DNA of 64,000 nucleotides from Vibrio sp. JC009 (GCF_029016485.1 NZ_CP092107.1:1550001-1614000); one strand, 5' to 3'; numbered from the stretch's first letter, positions 27,180 through 35,562 are shown. Made by a program: numbers and translations. Notes: generated by a model from the letters alone, not told the origin.

Positions 27180-29342
27180 ATGAGCAATTATATAATTAAG
27201 CACGAAATCCCGGGCCGTATACGGCTTGGGATTGAAGCGATTAAAGACCCTTCCTTCCGCTCCGGCTTGCAGTCTGGCTTTGAAAATACCGAAGGCGTTA
27301 TTTATACAAAGGTTAATCCTATATGTGCGTCTTTGCTGCTTCGCTATGATCCGGAAACCATAGCAAGGCAAACGCTTTTAGATAAGATTCAGGCATTTAT
27401 TTCTGCTCCGGCTCTGGTTCAGGATAACTGTGTTGAGGTATCTAAATGCGGATGTGGTTCGGATGATCACGCGTCAACAACCAGGGAGTTAAGACGATTT
27501 GTCGGTATCACGGCTCTGACTGCCGGATCATTTGTGCGTACATCAATAATGGGTGCGACGGTATCTCAGGCACTTTTCAGTCCATTGGGTCTATTAACTC
27601 TGGGGTTCAGCCTTCCGGTCATCTGGCGCGGCCTTAAGTCTCTTAAGGAGAGGCGGCCAAATATGGACAGCTTCCTTGCAGGGGGGCTGGTTGCTTCTCT
27701 TGTTGGTGGCGAAGCTATGACGGCGCTTGAAATTCTTTGGATAAACTCTGGTGCAGACACACTTTCTGCCTGGATTCATGAAAGAAGCAGAAAGCATATT
27801 TCAGATATTCTGGACATCACTTCTCATCATACATTTGTGCTGGAAAACGGTATCGAAATAGAGCGAGAGGTGTCTCAGATTAAACCGGGAGATATCGTTG
27901 TTCTGCATACCGGAGAAAAGATATCTGTAGATGGTGCAATTGTACATGGACAAGCCATGCTCAATGAGGCACCGATTACCGGCCATCAGGAACTTAAGCA
28001 TAAACAGGAAGCGGATCAGGTTTTTGCCGGAACCTTCGTACAGGAAGGTGTTATTCAGGTGAGGGTAGAGCATGTAGGTGATACCACTTATCTGGCCCGG
28101 GTTATGTCTAAGGTAGAAGATGCGCTGGAAAACCGGGCTCCTATTGAAGGTGTTGCTGACCGCCTTGCAGAAAAGGTTCTTAAAATGGGTGTCGCTTCTA
28201 CGGCGCTTACCTACCTGATTACCGGTAGCATTATGCGGGCTTATACCGTGCTTCTGGTTATGGCCTGTCCTTGTGCTACGGTACTGGCAGCTTCAACCGC
28301 GGTAAGCGCTGCTATGAACTCAGCAGCCCGAAATCAGATTCTGATTAAGGGCGGCCGCTATCTGGAAGAAGTAGGCAAATGTGAAACCGTATTTTTTGAT
28401 AAAACCGGTACTCTGACCACTTCCTGCCCGAGCCTCGCAGAAACGGCGATGGCCAAGGGTGTAACAGAGAAGCAGTTATTGCAACTGGCGGCCTCGGCAG
28501 AGACTCACAACCATCACCCTCTGGCTCAGGCGATTATGGAAGAGGCTAAATTGCATGGCACATTCCCTATTCCGCATCAGGAGTGCGATTATCATTTGGG
28601 AATGGGCATGAGAGCCCTGCTGGAAGAAGGTGAAATATTGGTAGGTAATGCCAAACTGGTTCAGCACTACGGCATTTCTATGAGCTCTTTAAATGGTCTG
28701 GAAGCAAAATCCCGTGAGTTTAAAGAGCGTGGCCTGACTCTGCTTTATGTCTATAAGGATAGGGTTCTTCAAGGCATGCTAGGTTTTGAGGCACAGGAGA
28801 GACCAGAAACTAAAGCGACTATTCAGCAGCTCAGAAGGCTGGGAGTCAAGCGGGTGGTACTTGTCACCGGTGACGAGGAGCCTACAGCAAGGGCGATTGC
28901 CCGTCGTCTTGGAATGGATGACTATCATGCATCCATGATGCCAGAGGATAAAGGCAGGGTGATTGAAGCTGAAACCAGCAAATACGGACCGGTAATCATG
29001 ATTGGTGATGGTATTAATGATGCCTTGGCTCTGACCCATGCAGAAGTTGGTGTTGCCTTTGGTACAGCCGGTTCAGAAGTGGCTGTAGAAGCTGCCGATA
29101 TCGCTCTGGTTAAGGATGATCTTACAGGTTTGGTCAATGTATATGCATTAAGTCAGAAGACCCTGCAAGTGGCTAATCAGAATTTCTGGATTGCTACCGG
29201 TTCTAATATTGTCGGAGTGGTATTTGGTGCGCTTGGCTGGCTGTCACCTGTTACTGCAGGGCTGGTTCATATTGGCCATTCTCTGGGGGTAGTAGGTAAC
29301 TCCACAAGGTTGTTAGCTCTGCCTAAGCCCGAGGATGAGTAA
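27180..29342 (+). CDS. P1B-type metal ATPase with CPC motif and atypical actuator
   Basis: Heavy-metal-transporting P-type ATPase of 720 residues. The N-terminal domain is HMA_2-like (HEIPGRIRLGI, 8-18) without the CxxC metal pair. A C-G-C cluster follows (SKCGCG, 88-93). The transport helix has CPC at 363-365 (MACPCATVLA). The phosphorylated Asp is D407 in FFDKTGT. NHHPLAQ and GDGINDA are normal. The actuator motif is TGH (ITGHQE, about 267-269) in place of the usual TGE, whose Glu drives dephosphorylation. Substrate is unknown; the CPC class usually moves Cu(I), Zn, Mn or Fe. Upstream context includes a Fur-type promoter before the methyltransferase. ATG at 27180 has only a weak ribosome site. 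Confidence 0.85.
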   Translation: MSNYIIKHEIPGRIRLGIEAIKDPSFRSGLQSGFENTEGVIYTKVNPICASLLLRYDPETIARQTLLDKIQAFISAPALVQDNCVEVSKCGCGSDDHASTTRELRRFVGITALTAGSFVRTSIMGATVSQALFSPLGLLTLGFSLPVIWRGLKSLKERRPNMDSFLAGGLVASLVGGEAMTALEILWINSGADTLSAWIHERSRKHISDILDITSHHTFVLENGIEIEREVSQIKPGDIVVLHTGEKISVDGAIVHGQAMLNEAPITGHQELKHKQEADQVFAGTFVQEGVIQVRVEHVGDTTYLARVMSKVEDALENRAPIEGVADRLAEKVLKMGVASTALTYLITGSIMRAYTVLLVMACPCATVLAASTAVSAAMNSAARNQILIKGGRYLEEVGKCETVFFDKTGTLTTSCPSLAETAMAKGVTEKQLLQLAASAETHNHHPLAQAIMEEAKLHGTFPIPHQECDYHLGMGMRALLEEGEILVGNAKLVQHYGISMSSLNGLEAKSREFKERGLTLLYVYKDRVLQGMLGFEAQERPETKATIQQLRRLGVKRVVLVTGDEEPTARAIARRLGMDDYHASMMPEDKGRVIEAETSKYGPVIMIGDGINDALALTHAEVGVAFGTAGSEVAVEAADIALVKDDLTGLVNVYALSQKTLQVANQNFWIATGSNIVGVVFGALGWLSPVTAGLVHIGHSLGVVGNSTRLLALPKPEDE

Positions 29343-29424
29343 ATAACGTTAAAGTTGATCCAGAATATATTTTTTAAATTTAATTGATTTTCATTCCCAC
29401 TTGGCTGTTTACAAAATATCATTC

Positions 29425-29443
29425 GATAATGATAATTGATATC
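29425..29443. promoter_or_regulatory. Fur box
   Basis: The 19-mer here (GATAATGATAAT then TGATATC) matches GATAATGATAATCATTATC at 16 positions. It ends 15 bp before the start codon at 29459, so iron-loaded Fur should block expression. Confidence 0.75.
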
Positions 29444-29458
29444 AGTTGGAGGGTGGTC

Positions 29459-29884
29459 ATGGAAAAATTAAATAATACAACGTCAGTTGGCTTAATGCCT
29501 GAACAAGAAAACAGTTCATGTCTGGAGAACTATTATAGGAGTCAGATTTGTACTCTCGAAAAGAGACTACTAAGAGAACCTAAATGTGTTGACTCACTGA
29601 AGACCTGGATTGGCAGTTATCAGGCTTTAGCCGACATTTATAATAAAAAAGGTGAATTGCAACAGGCACAAAGATGCCTGTTTATCCCCCACCACTCAAT
29701 GCTTTATATGGCTCACCATAATAACGGTGATGAAGAGCTGGAGTTAATCGCTAAGCATGCGATAAGCCTTACATTACCGCCTCTGCTGGCGTTTTCTGAA
29801 ATATACCCGCCTTGCGATAACTGCATGCGGGAATTGCGGGCACAGCAAAAATCGCTGGAGAGCGATATAAACACTTATCACTAA
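29459..29884 (+). CDS. Fur-controlled small protein with TPR-like repeats
   Basis: A 141-residue cytosolic protein. The middle contains a TPR-like helix pair (SYQALADIYNKKGELQQAQRC). Several cysteines and histidines are spread along it, ending in a CDNCMREL motif (CxxC) near residue 119. No known family recognised. The ATG at 29459 has GGAGG seven bases upstream and is preferred to an ATG 75 bases earlier, because the longer form would read through the Fur box. It is probably a single-gene unit, induced by iron starvation, between two metal ATPase operons. A role as a metal-handling accessory is only a guess. Confidence 0.65.
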   Translation: MEKLNNTTSVGLMPEQENSSCLENYYRSQICTLEKRLLREPKCVDSLKTWIGSYQALADIYNKKGELQQAQRCLFIPHHSMLYMAHHNNGDEELELIAKHAISLTLPPLLAFSEIYPPCDNCMRELRAQQKSLESDINTYH

Positions 29885-29896
29885 CAAGGTGCAGGC

Positions 29897-29921
29897 AATA
29901 TGCCTGCCTGTCAGGCATATT
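29897..29921. terminator. hairpin after the Fur-controlled gene
   Basis: AATATGCCTG-CCTGT-CAGGCATATT, perfect ten-base stem just after the stop codon. There is no T-run, so termination would be inefficient. The rest of the 307-bp gap to 30191 holds the Fur-like box at 30059 and no gene. Confidence 0.45.
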
Positions 29922-30058
29922 TATCCATCGATTAAAGCAGCGGCTTCAACAAGATAATAAAGTTGTCTTTCGTTATCCCTAACGTATTCATACTTGCTTA
30001 CCTCATTATTTTAAAAATAACTTCCACCGTAATCTGAATAAATCTAAAAAGCAAATGT

Positions 30059-30077
30059 AATGAGAATGATTCTTTTG
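30059..30077. promoter_or_regulatory. Fur-like box of the ferrosome-like operon
   Basis: AATGAGAATGATTCTTTTG matches AATGATAATGATTATCATT at 14 of 19 positions, with AGAAT-G-ATTCT as a perfect core. A TATAAG -10 candidate lies about 20 bp downstream. Confidence 0.55.
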
Positions 30078-30191
30078 TTCATTTCATTGTTTTATAAGCA
30101 TTTTTTTTGAAAAATGAGTTTATTAATACTTGTTATTTCTCCATTAAGGCTTAAACTAAAAAGAATACGGACGTTATTTCGGAGGCCCTGT

Positions 30192-30455
30192 ATGTCCAAA
30201 AGATTAAAAGAGCGGGAACAGGCAAAGGAAGAGTTAAGAAGAAAACGCGAACTGGCAAAAAACGGAATGGTTGCCAGCATGGGCGCGGTTCTTTTAACTG
30301 GTATGCTGAAAAAGAAAAAAGCTCACATTGCCACTGGCGTAGCCTTTATGGGGTTTGCTTATTGGCATACAACTCTTTATGCAAACAACCCCAATAAAAA
30401 GAAGCTGGTTGATCCATACGCAGCAACATCAACAATCCGCAAAATTGAAGAGTAA
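30192..30455 (+). CDS. small basic membrane protein, first gene of fez-like operon
   Basis: An 87-residue protein. The N-terminal 30 residues are strongly basic and helical (LKEREQAKEELRRKRELAK). A weakly hydrophobic pair of segments follows (NGMVASMGAVLLTGML and AHIATGVAFMGFAYWH), suggesting a short membrane hairpin, then a basic tail. GGAGG lies six bases before the ATG at 30192, so I chose this over an upstream ATG (30114). No family recognised. It begins a tightly spaced six-gene run that ends with a P1B-type ATPase. In fez operons small hydrophobic proteins accompany the ATPase, and this could be one of them. Confidence 0.65.
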   Translation: MSKRLKEREQAKEELRRKRELAKNGMVASMGAVLLTGMLKKKKAHIATGVAFMGFAYWHTTLYANNPNKKKLVDPYAATSTIRKIEE

Positions 30456-30494
30456 TCTGGTTTCTTCATGATGCATTTATAATAGCTTTTTATT

Positions 30495-30824
30495 ATGAAC
30501 AAAGATGTAAAGAAAGCCTTAAAACTAAGGTCGTGGGTCCACATAGCCCACCATATTCCGGGAAGAGTCAGGCTTAAATACAGGCTTGGCATTATTGCCC
30601 ATCTTGCCCGTTTTAATGCCAGTGATATCGAAAGGGCTTTGGACAAGATACCAGCGTTTAGGAACTACAAGCTAAACAGCAGTACAGGAAGTATCCTGAT
30701 CGAATACGATGCAACAATTGTAAAGCCGGCTCTTATTGAAGAGCTGTTTTCAGAAGATGATGCGATTGCCGAGCAAGCCTGTTATGACCTGGCAGATTGC
30801 ATTAACTTAAATGGAGTTAACTAA
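30495..30824 (+). CDS. HMA_2-domain protein (FezC-like candidate)
   Basis: A 109-residue cytosolic protein made almost wholly of one HMA_2-type ferredoxin-like domain. It has the family signature HIPGRVRLKYRLG (about 20-32) and a strand GSILIEYDAT (about 66-75). It lacks the CxxC of classical metal chaperones. The same domain is at the N-terminus of the ATPase at the end of this operon and of the ATPase at 27180. In ferrosome operons a stand-alone HMA-type protein (FezC) is reported, so this gene is the candidate equivalent. Its stop overlaps the next start (TAATG). Confidence 0.7.
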   Translation: MNKDVKKALKLRSWVHIAHHIPGRVRLKYRLGIIAHLARFNASDIERALDKIPAFRNYKLNSSTGSILIEYDATIVKPALIEELFSEDDAIAEQACYDLADCINLNGVN

Positions 30825-31678
30825 TGAGCGACAAAGATAATCAACAACAAGCTATCCCTCCTGAGTGGACTGGTCAGGTTCCTCCTCAGGGACTTTATGG
30901 CTACCCTCCTTTTAATCCGATGATGATGAACCCAGCTACATCAGTACATCATCCTGAAGCACCGGATCATCACCCTGAAATACCGTCACACTTCCCTGAA
31001 ATGTCAGCTCGTCCTGATATGGCCCAACAGCACCCGGATATGGCTGCTCAGTATCAGGCTATGGCAGCTCAGTATGCGCAGGCACAGAAGGCCATGCAGG
31101 ATCAGGCAGCACAATATCAGGCGATGGCACAGCAGGCAGCGGCTCAACAAGCAGCAGCTCAGCAGGCTATGGCTCAGCAAGCAATGGCTGCTCAGGCTGC
31201 AGCACAGCAGGCCATGTACCAGCAGGCAGCGGCCCAGTCAGGAGTAAATTCGCAGGGCGGTAATCCGTTTGAAAATGATCCTATGATGCAGCAGGCTCAG
31301 GCCATGCTTGATGGCGCAATGGGTGAAGAAGAAGCGGGAATGTTTAAAGAACTGTTAGGAAGTTTAGGTATGAGTGATAAAGAATTCTGGAAAGGCGCAA
31401 TGGTTGGCGCAGCAGCGGCACTGATTTTAGGTAATGAAAACGTACGTAAGGGCATTATGAGCATGGTAACCGGAACCGGGGATATGCTTAAAAGTGGTGG
31501 TGCGTCCGTGAAGGAAACCGCTTCATCTGTTAAAGATAATGTTGCGGCAGGCGGCGAGATTTTCCGTGATACCTATCAGGCAGGCAAAGATGGGTTTAAA
31601 GAGTCTGTAGAGCGTCATAAAACAACTCCGGAAGCGGATGACGCCGCTCCTGAAAGCGGAACGGAGGCGGACGCATGA
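30824..31678 (+). CDS. Ala/Gln-rich protein with YtxH-like C-terminus
   Basis: A 284-residue protein in three parts. Residues 1-65 are rich in Pro, His and Met with short repeats (HHPEAPDHHPEIP, then HFPEM). Residues about 65-140 are a low-complexity Ala/Gln/Met tract, likely a long helix or coiled coil. The C-terminal part has one hydrophobic segment (KGAMVGAAAALILG) followed by an amphipathic YtxH-like helix with many Lys and Glu residues. This build, a disordered scaffold with a single membrane anchor, is reminiscent of organelle-associated proteins. The His/Met-rich head could bind metal. It overlaps the next gene by ATGA. Confidence 0.65.
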   Translation: MSDKDNQQQAIPPEWTGQVPPQGLYGYPPFNPMMMNPATSVHHPEAPDHHPEIPSHFPEMSARPDMAQQHPDMAAQYQAMAAQYAQAQKAMQDQAAQYQAMAQQAAAQQAAAQQAMAQQAMAAQAAAQQAMYQQAAAQSGVNSQGGNPFENDPMMQQAQAMLDGAMGEEEAGMFKELLGSLGMSDKEFWKGAMVGAAAALILGNENVRKGIMSMVTGTGDMLKSGGASVKETASSVKDNVAAGGEIFRDTYQAGKDGFKESVERHKTTPEADDAAPESGTEADA

Positions 31679-31983
31679 GTAATATGCAGGATGAATTCAG
31701 CCATACAAGCAGAGCTATGATTGTTGGTGCCATGATTGGTGGCGCAGCATCGGTAGCGAGTCAGTGGAAGGCACGCAGTGCGGGTGAAATCAGCTCAAAT
31801 GAGTATGTTAAGAAAGTGGCTAAAGATACCATAAAAGGTGGTGCAGTCGGTGGGGCAACGACTTATGTTGCGACCAAAATGGCTGGGCAGCCGGTATTGT
31901 CAATGATGACGATTCTGGCAGCAGGTGCCGCAAGTGTTTATATGCTGGAACAGAGCAGAGGAAGCAAAGCTGATGAGCAGTGA
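31675..31983 (+). CDS. small Gly-rich membrane protein
   Basis: A 102-residue protein with three Gly/Ala-rich hydrophobic segments: MIVGAMIGGAASVAS (about 15-29), IKGGAVGGATTYVAT (about 53-67) and MMTILAAGAASVYML (about 77-91). Gly-x-x-Gly and Ala-rich faces suggest tight helix packing in a membrane. No named family recognised. Start ATGA-overlaps the preceding gene and its 3' end overlaps the next by 11 bases, indicating translational coupling within the operon. Confidence 0.65.
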   Translation: MSNMQDEFSHTSRAMIVGAMIGGAASVASQWKARSAGEISSNEYVKKVAKDTIKGGAVGGATTYVATKMAGQPVLSMMTILAAGAASVYMLEQSRGSKADEQ

Positions 31984-32284
31984 TAATCAATACAACCCAT
32001 ATATGACTTACCCTTATCAGGGTGTGGCTAACCAACAGGTTCCTCAGCAGCCAGCAGAGTCTGACTACAAAAGTCAGAACACCAATACGCATTTTATTAT
32101 GGGTGTTGCAGCCGGTGCTGCAGTGGCGTATTTGCTGACCAATAAGAAGTTCCAGAAAAGTGTTGCTTCTAAAGGTGAGCAGGCCTGGTCTGCGGTTCGC
32201 GGTGAAGTAGAGGAACTGAAAGAGCGTTTGGAAGATACTCAGGCTGAACTTGAGTATTATCGCAACCTGCATAAAGGCGAGTAA
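31973..32284 (+). CDS. YtxH-like single-pass protein with coiled coil
   Basis: A 103-residue protein. A Tyr/Pro/Gln-rich N-terminal tail (about 1-40) leads into one membrane segment (FIMGVAAGAAVAYLLTN, about 41-57). A charged coiled coil follows (about 75-100, EVEELKERLEDTQAELEYY). This is a YtxH-type layout. GAGGAAG eight bases upstream supports the ATG at 31973, inside the previous gene. It lies two bases before the ATPase gene. Confidence 0.65.
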   Translation: MSSDNQYNPYMTYPYQGVANQQVPQQPAESDYKSQNTNTHFIMGVAAGAAVAYLLTNKKFQKSVASKGEQAWSAVRGEVEELKERLEDTQAELEYYRNLHKGE

Positions 32285-32286
32285 AT

Positions 32287-34353
32287 TTGGTTACTGTCAA
32301 AAGTCACTTCCCTGGCCGTATTCGTTTAAAGGTCAGGGAGATCTCCCGTTATCCGGGGATTGGAGACTGGATTAAACAGAGCCTGATTGCCATCCAGGGG
32401 ATCCGGGAGGTTCGGGTTAACGAATATGCCGGTTCAGTGATTGTCGATTATGATGAGCAGCTTCTGGATTCTAAAACCATTCAGGCCCGTGTCTCAGCCC
32501 TTAATTTCACGGAAGGTGAGCAGAGCGATGAGATAGAGCATCAGTATACCCGTGGCGATGTTGCCATGAACCTTATTGGTATTCTGTCGACTCTGCTTTT
32601 GCCCGGTTATCTTGGCGCAATTTCAACCGCAACTTTGATAACTCCTACTCTGGCTGAAGGCTTTGATGAGCTGAAGAACGGCAAGATCACCATTGAAGTT
32701 CTGGACGCAGTAGCTGTTGGTCTCTCATTTGCGCGTAGAGATTATAAGACAGCCATGATGACGCAGAGTCTTATTAGCCTTGGCGAGTATATGGAGGATC
32801 AGACCAACCGAAGCAGCGATCGCTTGCTGGCTGATTTGATGGCTCCGCATGAAACCATGGTCTGGTACATTGGCCCGGAGGGGCAGAAGGAACAGCGTCA
32901 CTCCTCACTTCTTAAAGAAGGGGATCTGATAGAGCTGATGCCGGGCGATGCTATCCCGGTTGACGGGCTTGTTGAGGAAGGCACGGCACTGATAAACCAG
33001 GCTTCTCTGACTGGTGAAAGTGTTCCTGTCCGGCGTGAAGAAGATGCTCTGGTTTATTCCGGTACATCTGTTCATGATGGTCAGATTAAGGTCCGGGTGC
33101 AAAAGGTTGGCAGTGAATCGACAACAGCAAAAATTGCCAAGTTGATTTATGACTCCCTGTCTGAAAAGAGCGAAACTCAGCAGGTTACACAGGAAATGGC
33201 AGACCGCAGGGTGAAGATCACTCTGGGGATCGGAGCGGCGGTATTTGCCCTGACGCAGGATATGAGCCGTGTGGCATCTGTCTTTCTGGTGGATTATTCC
33301 TGTGCGCTGAAACTCAGTACTCCGGTCACCTTTAAGTCGATTATGTATCGTGCCGCCCAGAACGGCATCCTTCTGAAAGGTGGTAGCGCCATTGAGAAGT
33401 TGGTCAAAGTTGATACCTGTGTCTTTGATAAAACCGGTACTCTGACCCACGGTGATATGGAGGTAACGGATGTTATCTCATTCAGCAGTGAAAGCAGTGC
33501 AAGAGACTTGCTTGCTATCAGTGCATCCGTTGAAGAGCACAGTAATCACCCGCTTTCCCAGGCCATTGTTAATGCAGCGCGAAACAATAAGCTCCCTCAT
33601 ATTGAGCACGGGGAAGTGGAATATGTTATCGCGCATGGCTTAAAGAGTACTCTTAGCGGCCATCATTTAGTGATGGGCAGCCGTCATTTCCTTGAAGTGC
33701 ATGAAAATGTTGATTTTGCTCCTTATGAAGAGGAAATCATGGAGTTTGAAGAGAAGGGACGTCACCTGATCTTTATATCCAATGAGGGGCAGCTCATGGG
33801 GATGATAGGTTTGAGAGATCACCTCAGAGAAGACGCGAAGGAAACGCTGGCGGTGCTGAGATCTCTGGGAATCAACAACCTGGTGATGATCTCCGGCGAC
33901 AGAAAGTTTAAAGCTCAAAAACTGGGTGATGAGCTTAAGCTCGACAGAGTTTATGCAGAAGCGACACCGAAGAGTAAGTCTTCCATTATCGAAGAGTTGC
34001 AAAATGAAGGGCATACCGTGCTCTTTGTCGGCGATGGCGTAAACGATGCTCCGGCATTAAGTAAAGCTGATGTTGGCGTAGCCATGTGCGTTGGTACTGA
34101 GCTGGCAAGACAGGTTGCGGATGTGGTGTTACTTCAGGACCGGCTGTATGGCTTAGTTGAAGCCCGCCAACTGGCGCAGGCTGCGATGTCCATCATTAAC
34201 AGCAATATTAAAATTGCTGAGTATGTGAACAGTGGCATTATGTTGGCGGCAGCAATGGGCTGGTTTAACCCTGCGGTGAGTGCATTGCTTCATAATGGTA
34301 CCACGCTGGCCGTACTGGCCCGTTCTGTTTCTGTCCGTAAGAGCGGGAGTTAA
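32287..34353 (+). CDS. fezB: CPC-less P1B-type ATPase, FezB-like
   Basis: Metal-transporting P-type ATPase of 688 residues. An HMA_2 domain starts the protein (SHFPGRIRLKV). Motifs: TGES at 242-245, phosphorylated D381 in FDKTGT, SNHPLSQ, and GDGVNDAP. In the transport helix the usual CPC is replaced by S-C-A (DYSCALKL, 336-343). A CPC-less P1B ATPase closing a six-gene operon with a stand-alone HMA protein and several small membrane proteins matches FezB, the P1B-6 ATPase that builds iron-storing ferrosome vesicles. The assignment to P1B-6 rests on my memory of that group and on context. The start is TTG at 32287, after AAGGCGAG. A perfect hairpin follows the gene. Confidence 0.7.
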   Translation: MVTVKSHFPGRIRLKVREISRYPGIGDWIKQSLIAIQGIREVRVNEYAGSVIVDYDEQLLDSKTIQARVSALNFTEGEQSDEIEHQYTRGDVAMNLIGILSTLLLPGYLGAISTATLITPTLAEGFDELKNGKITIEVLDAVAVGLSFARRDYKTAMMTQSLISLGEYMEDQTNRSSDRLLADLMAPHETMVWYIGPEGQKEQRHSSLLKEGDLIELMPGDAIPVDGLVEEGTALINQASLTGESVPVRREEDALVYSGTSVHDGQIKVRVQKVGSESTTAKIAKLIYDSLSEKSETQQVTQEMADRRVKITLGIGAAVFALTQDMSRVASVFLVDYSCALKLSTPVTFKSIMYRAAQNGILLKGGSAIEKLVKVDTCVFDKTGTLTHGDMEVTDVISFSSESSARDLLAISASVEEHSNHPLSQAIVNAARNNKLPHIEHGEVEYVIAHGLKSTLSGHHLVMGSRHFLEVHENVDFAPYEEEIMEFEEKGRHLIFISNEGQLMGMIGLRDHLREDAKETLAVLRSLGINNLVMISGDRKFKAQKLGDELKLDRVYAEATPKSKSSIIEELQNEGHTVLFVGDGVNDAPALSKADVGVAMCVGTELARQVADVVLLQDRLYGLVEARQLAQAAMSIINSNIKIAEYVNSGIMLAAAMGWFNPAVSALLHNGTTLAVLARSVSVRKSGS

Positions 34354-34367
34354 GCTACGTATTTCTT

Positions 34368-34404
34368 CTGTTACTCAGTGGTAGGATTAACCACTGAGTA
34401 ACAG
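34368..34404. terminator. long perfect hairpin after the fez-like operon
   Basis: CTGTTACTCAGTGGT (34368-34382) pairs perfectly with ACCACTGAGTAACAG (34390-34404), loop of seven. It lies between convergent genes and probably terminates both. Confidence 0.75.
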
Positions 34405-34414
34405 TTGCTTTCAA

Positions 34415-35365
34415 CTACATTATCCGGATAGCTCCTCCCCCGGAACGTTTAGCGTGATATGCCTGTTGGTCAGCAAAATCAATCAGCTTGTGCAATGAGT
34501 TGTTACAATGTTGTCTGATGCAATTCACGGAGGCGATTCCCACAGAAAGAGAAGTACCCTCGGTAAAGTCCAGTTCCTGGTACATAGCACATATCCGATT
34601 CCCGACAACTACGGCCTGCTCAGAAGTTGTATCTGGCAGAAGAACAGCAAATTCATCTCCGCCCATTCTGAATGCAGTATCCTGCTCCTGGCGGCAGGCA
34701 TTATTCAGACATTGCGCTAGTCCCACCAAAAGCTTATCACCGAAAATATGCCCTTTTGTATCATTGATCTGTTTGAATTTGTCGCAATCAATATAGATAA
34801 GGCTGGCATGACCCATAGAATCCTGATCTTCCGGAGACTGGTTAAAAAATTCGTTATCCAGATAGTTAAGGTAACGGCGGTTATAAAGTCCGGTTAGTGG
34901 ATCAGTAAACGCCAGTTTTTCCATATCACTAAGGTTTTGTTTTGCCTCTTTGATCTCTTGCTTGTTTTTGCGGCTTGATGACGTGAGGTTATGGCTCATC
35001 CAGGTAAGGTTTCTGAGTAACTGAATAAACTCATCTTCATTCTCTTTCTGGTTTTTTAGTTCGAAAGAGACGTCGTAGTTTCCGTTCTTTATTTCGTCGC
35101 AGAACTGGTTAATCGTCGCCAGATCTTTATTTATGGTGTAACGGGCTATGAACCGTGATACCGGGACCAAAATAAAGAGAATAACGATAGGTATTGCCAG
35201 ATAGTGACTTTCTCCGGGAGCAAGCTTTCCGTTTTCAATCAGAATACCGGTCACAAGCATAGGAATGATGACGGTCACTGTTAGCAGAGTGGCGATCCTT
35301 CCTGTTACTCCTATCGGCGTAACGTTAAATTGTTTGTGTTTTTGCAGTTGTTTTGTGTCGCTCAT
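34415..35365 (-). CDS. membrane-bound GGDEF diguanylate cyclase
   Basis: A 316-residue protein with two membrane segments (about 24-44 and 54-71) and almost no periplasmic part. A short HAMP-like linker and coiled coil follow (about 75-150). The GGDEF domain has DPLTGLYNRRYL, DCDKFKQINDTKGH and an intact RMGGDEF motif, so it should make c-di-GMP. The I-site position reads QEQD rather than RxxD, so feedback inhibition is probably absent. It is a single gene converging with the ferrosome-like operon. Confidence 0.85.
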   Translation of the reverse strand: MSDTKQLQKHKQFNVTPIGVTGRIATLLTVTVIIPMLVTGILIENGKLAPGESHYLAIPIVILFILVPVSRFIARYTINKDLATINQFCDEIKNGNYDVSFELKNQKENEDEFIQLLRNLTWMSHNLTSSSRKNKQEIKEAKQNLSDMEKLAFTDPLTGLYNRRYLNYLDNEFFNQSPEDQDSMGHASLIYIDCDKFKQINDTKGHIFGDKLLVGLAQCLNNACRQEQDTAFRMGGDEFAVLLPDTTSEQAVVVGNRICAMYQELDFTEGTSLSVGIASVNCIRQHCNNSLHKLIDFADQQAYHAKRSGGGAIRIM

Positions 35366-35461
35366 TTTCTGTAAATCTTATACAAACCAGAAATTAAAAT
35401 TGAGAGTTAGATAATGACTTAATATGAATTAGGTAAGATAGCATATATCGTAGACTTTGTT

Positions 35462-35480
35462 AATGATAACTATTGTCATT
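35462..35480. promoter_or_regulatory. Fur box
   Basis: AATGATAACTATTGTCATT matches the 19-bp Fur consensus at 16 positions and sits within a longer palindrome (35461-35481). A purine-rich ribosome site (AAGGGGGGGGAG) and an ATG follow at once. Confidence 0.7.
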
Positions 35481-35496
35481 AAGGGGGGGGAGTGAA

Positions 35497-35550
35497 ATGT
35501 ATAAGGTGTCTGTTTCCGTAATGACTATTTTATTATCCCTATCCGCCCGG
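35497..35550 (+). pseudogene. truncated 5' end of a Fur-controlled secreted protein
   Basis: After the Fur box and a very strong ribosome site, the ATG at 35497 opens a signal-peptide-like start (MYKVSVSVMTILLSLS). Sequence then becomes GC-rich and runs into the antisense of ynfA, where the frame makes no sense. This looks like the beginning of a lost iron-uptake gene, for example an outer-membrane receptor, cut by acquisition of the ynfA segment. The exact break point near 35545 is an estimate. Confidence 0.45.
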
Positions 35551-35562
35551 ACGCCGAGCTAT

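Noticed and set aside
31820..32272. 150-codon frame antisense to the small operon genes
   Set aside because: The plus-strand genes have ribosome sites and coupled overlaps; the antisense frame has neither.
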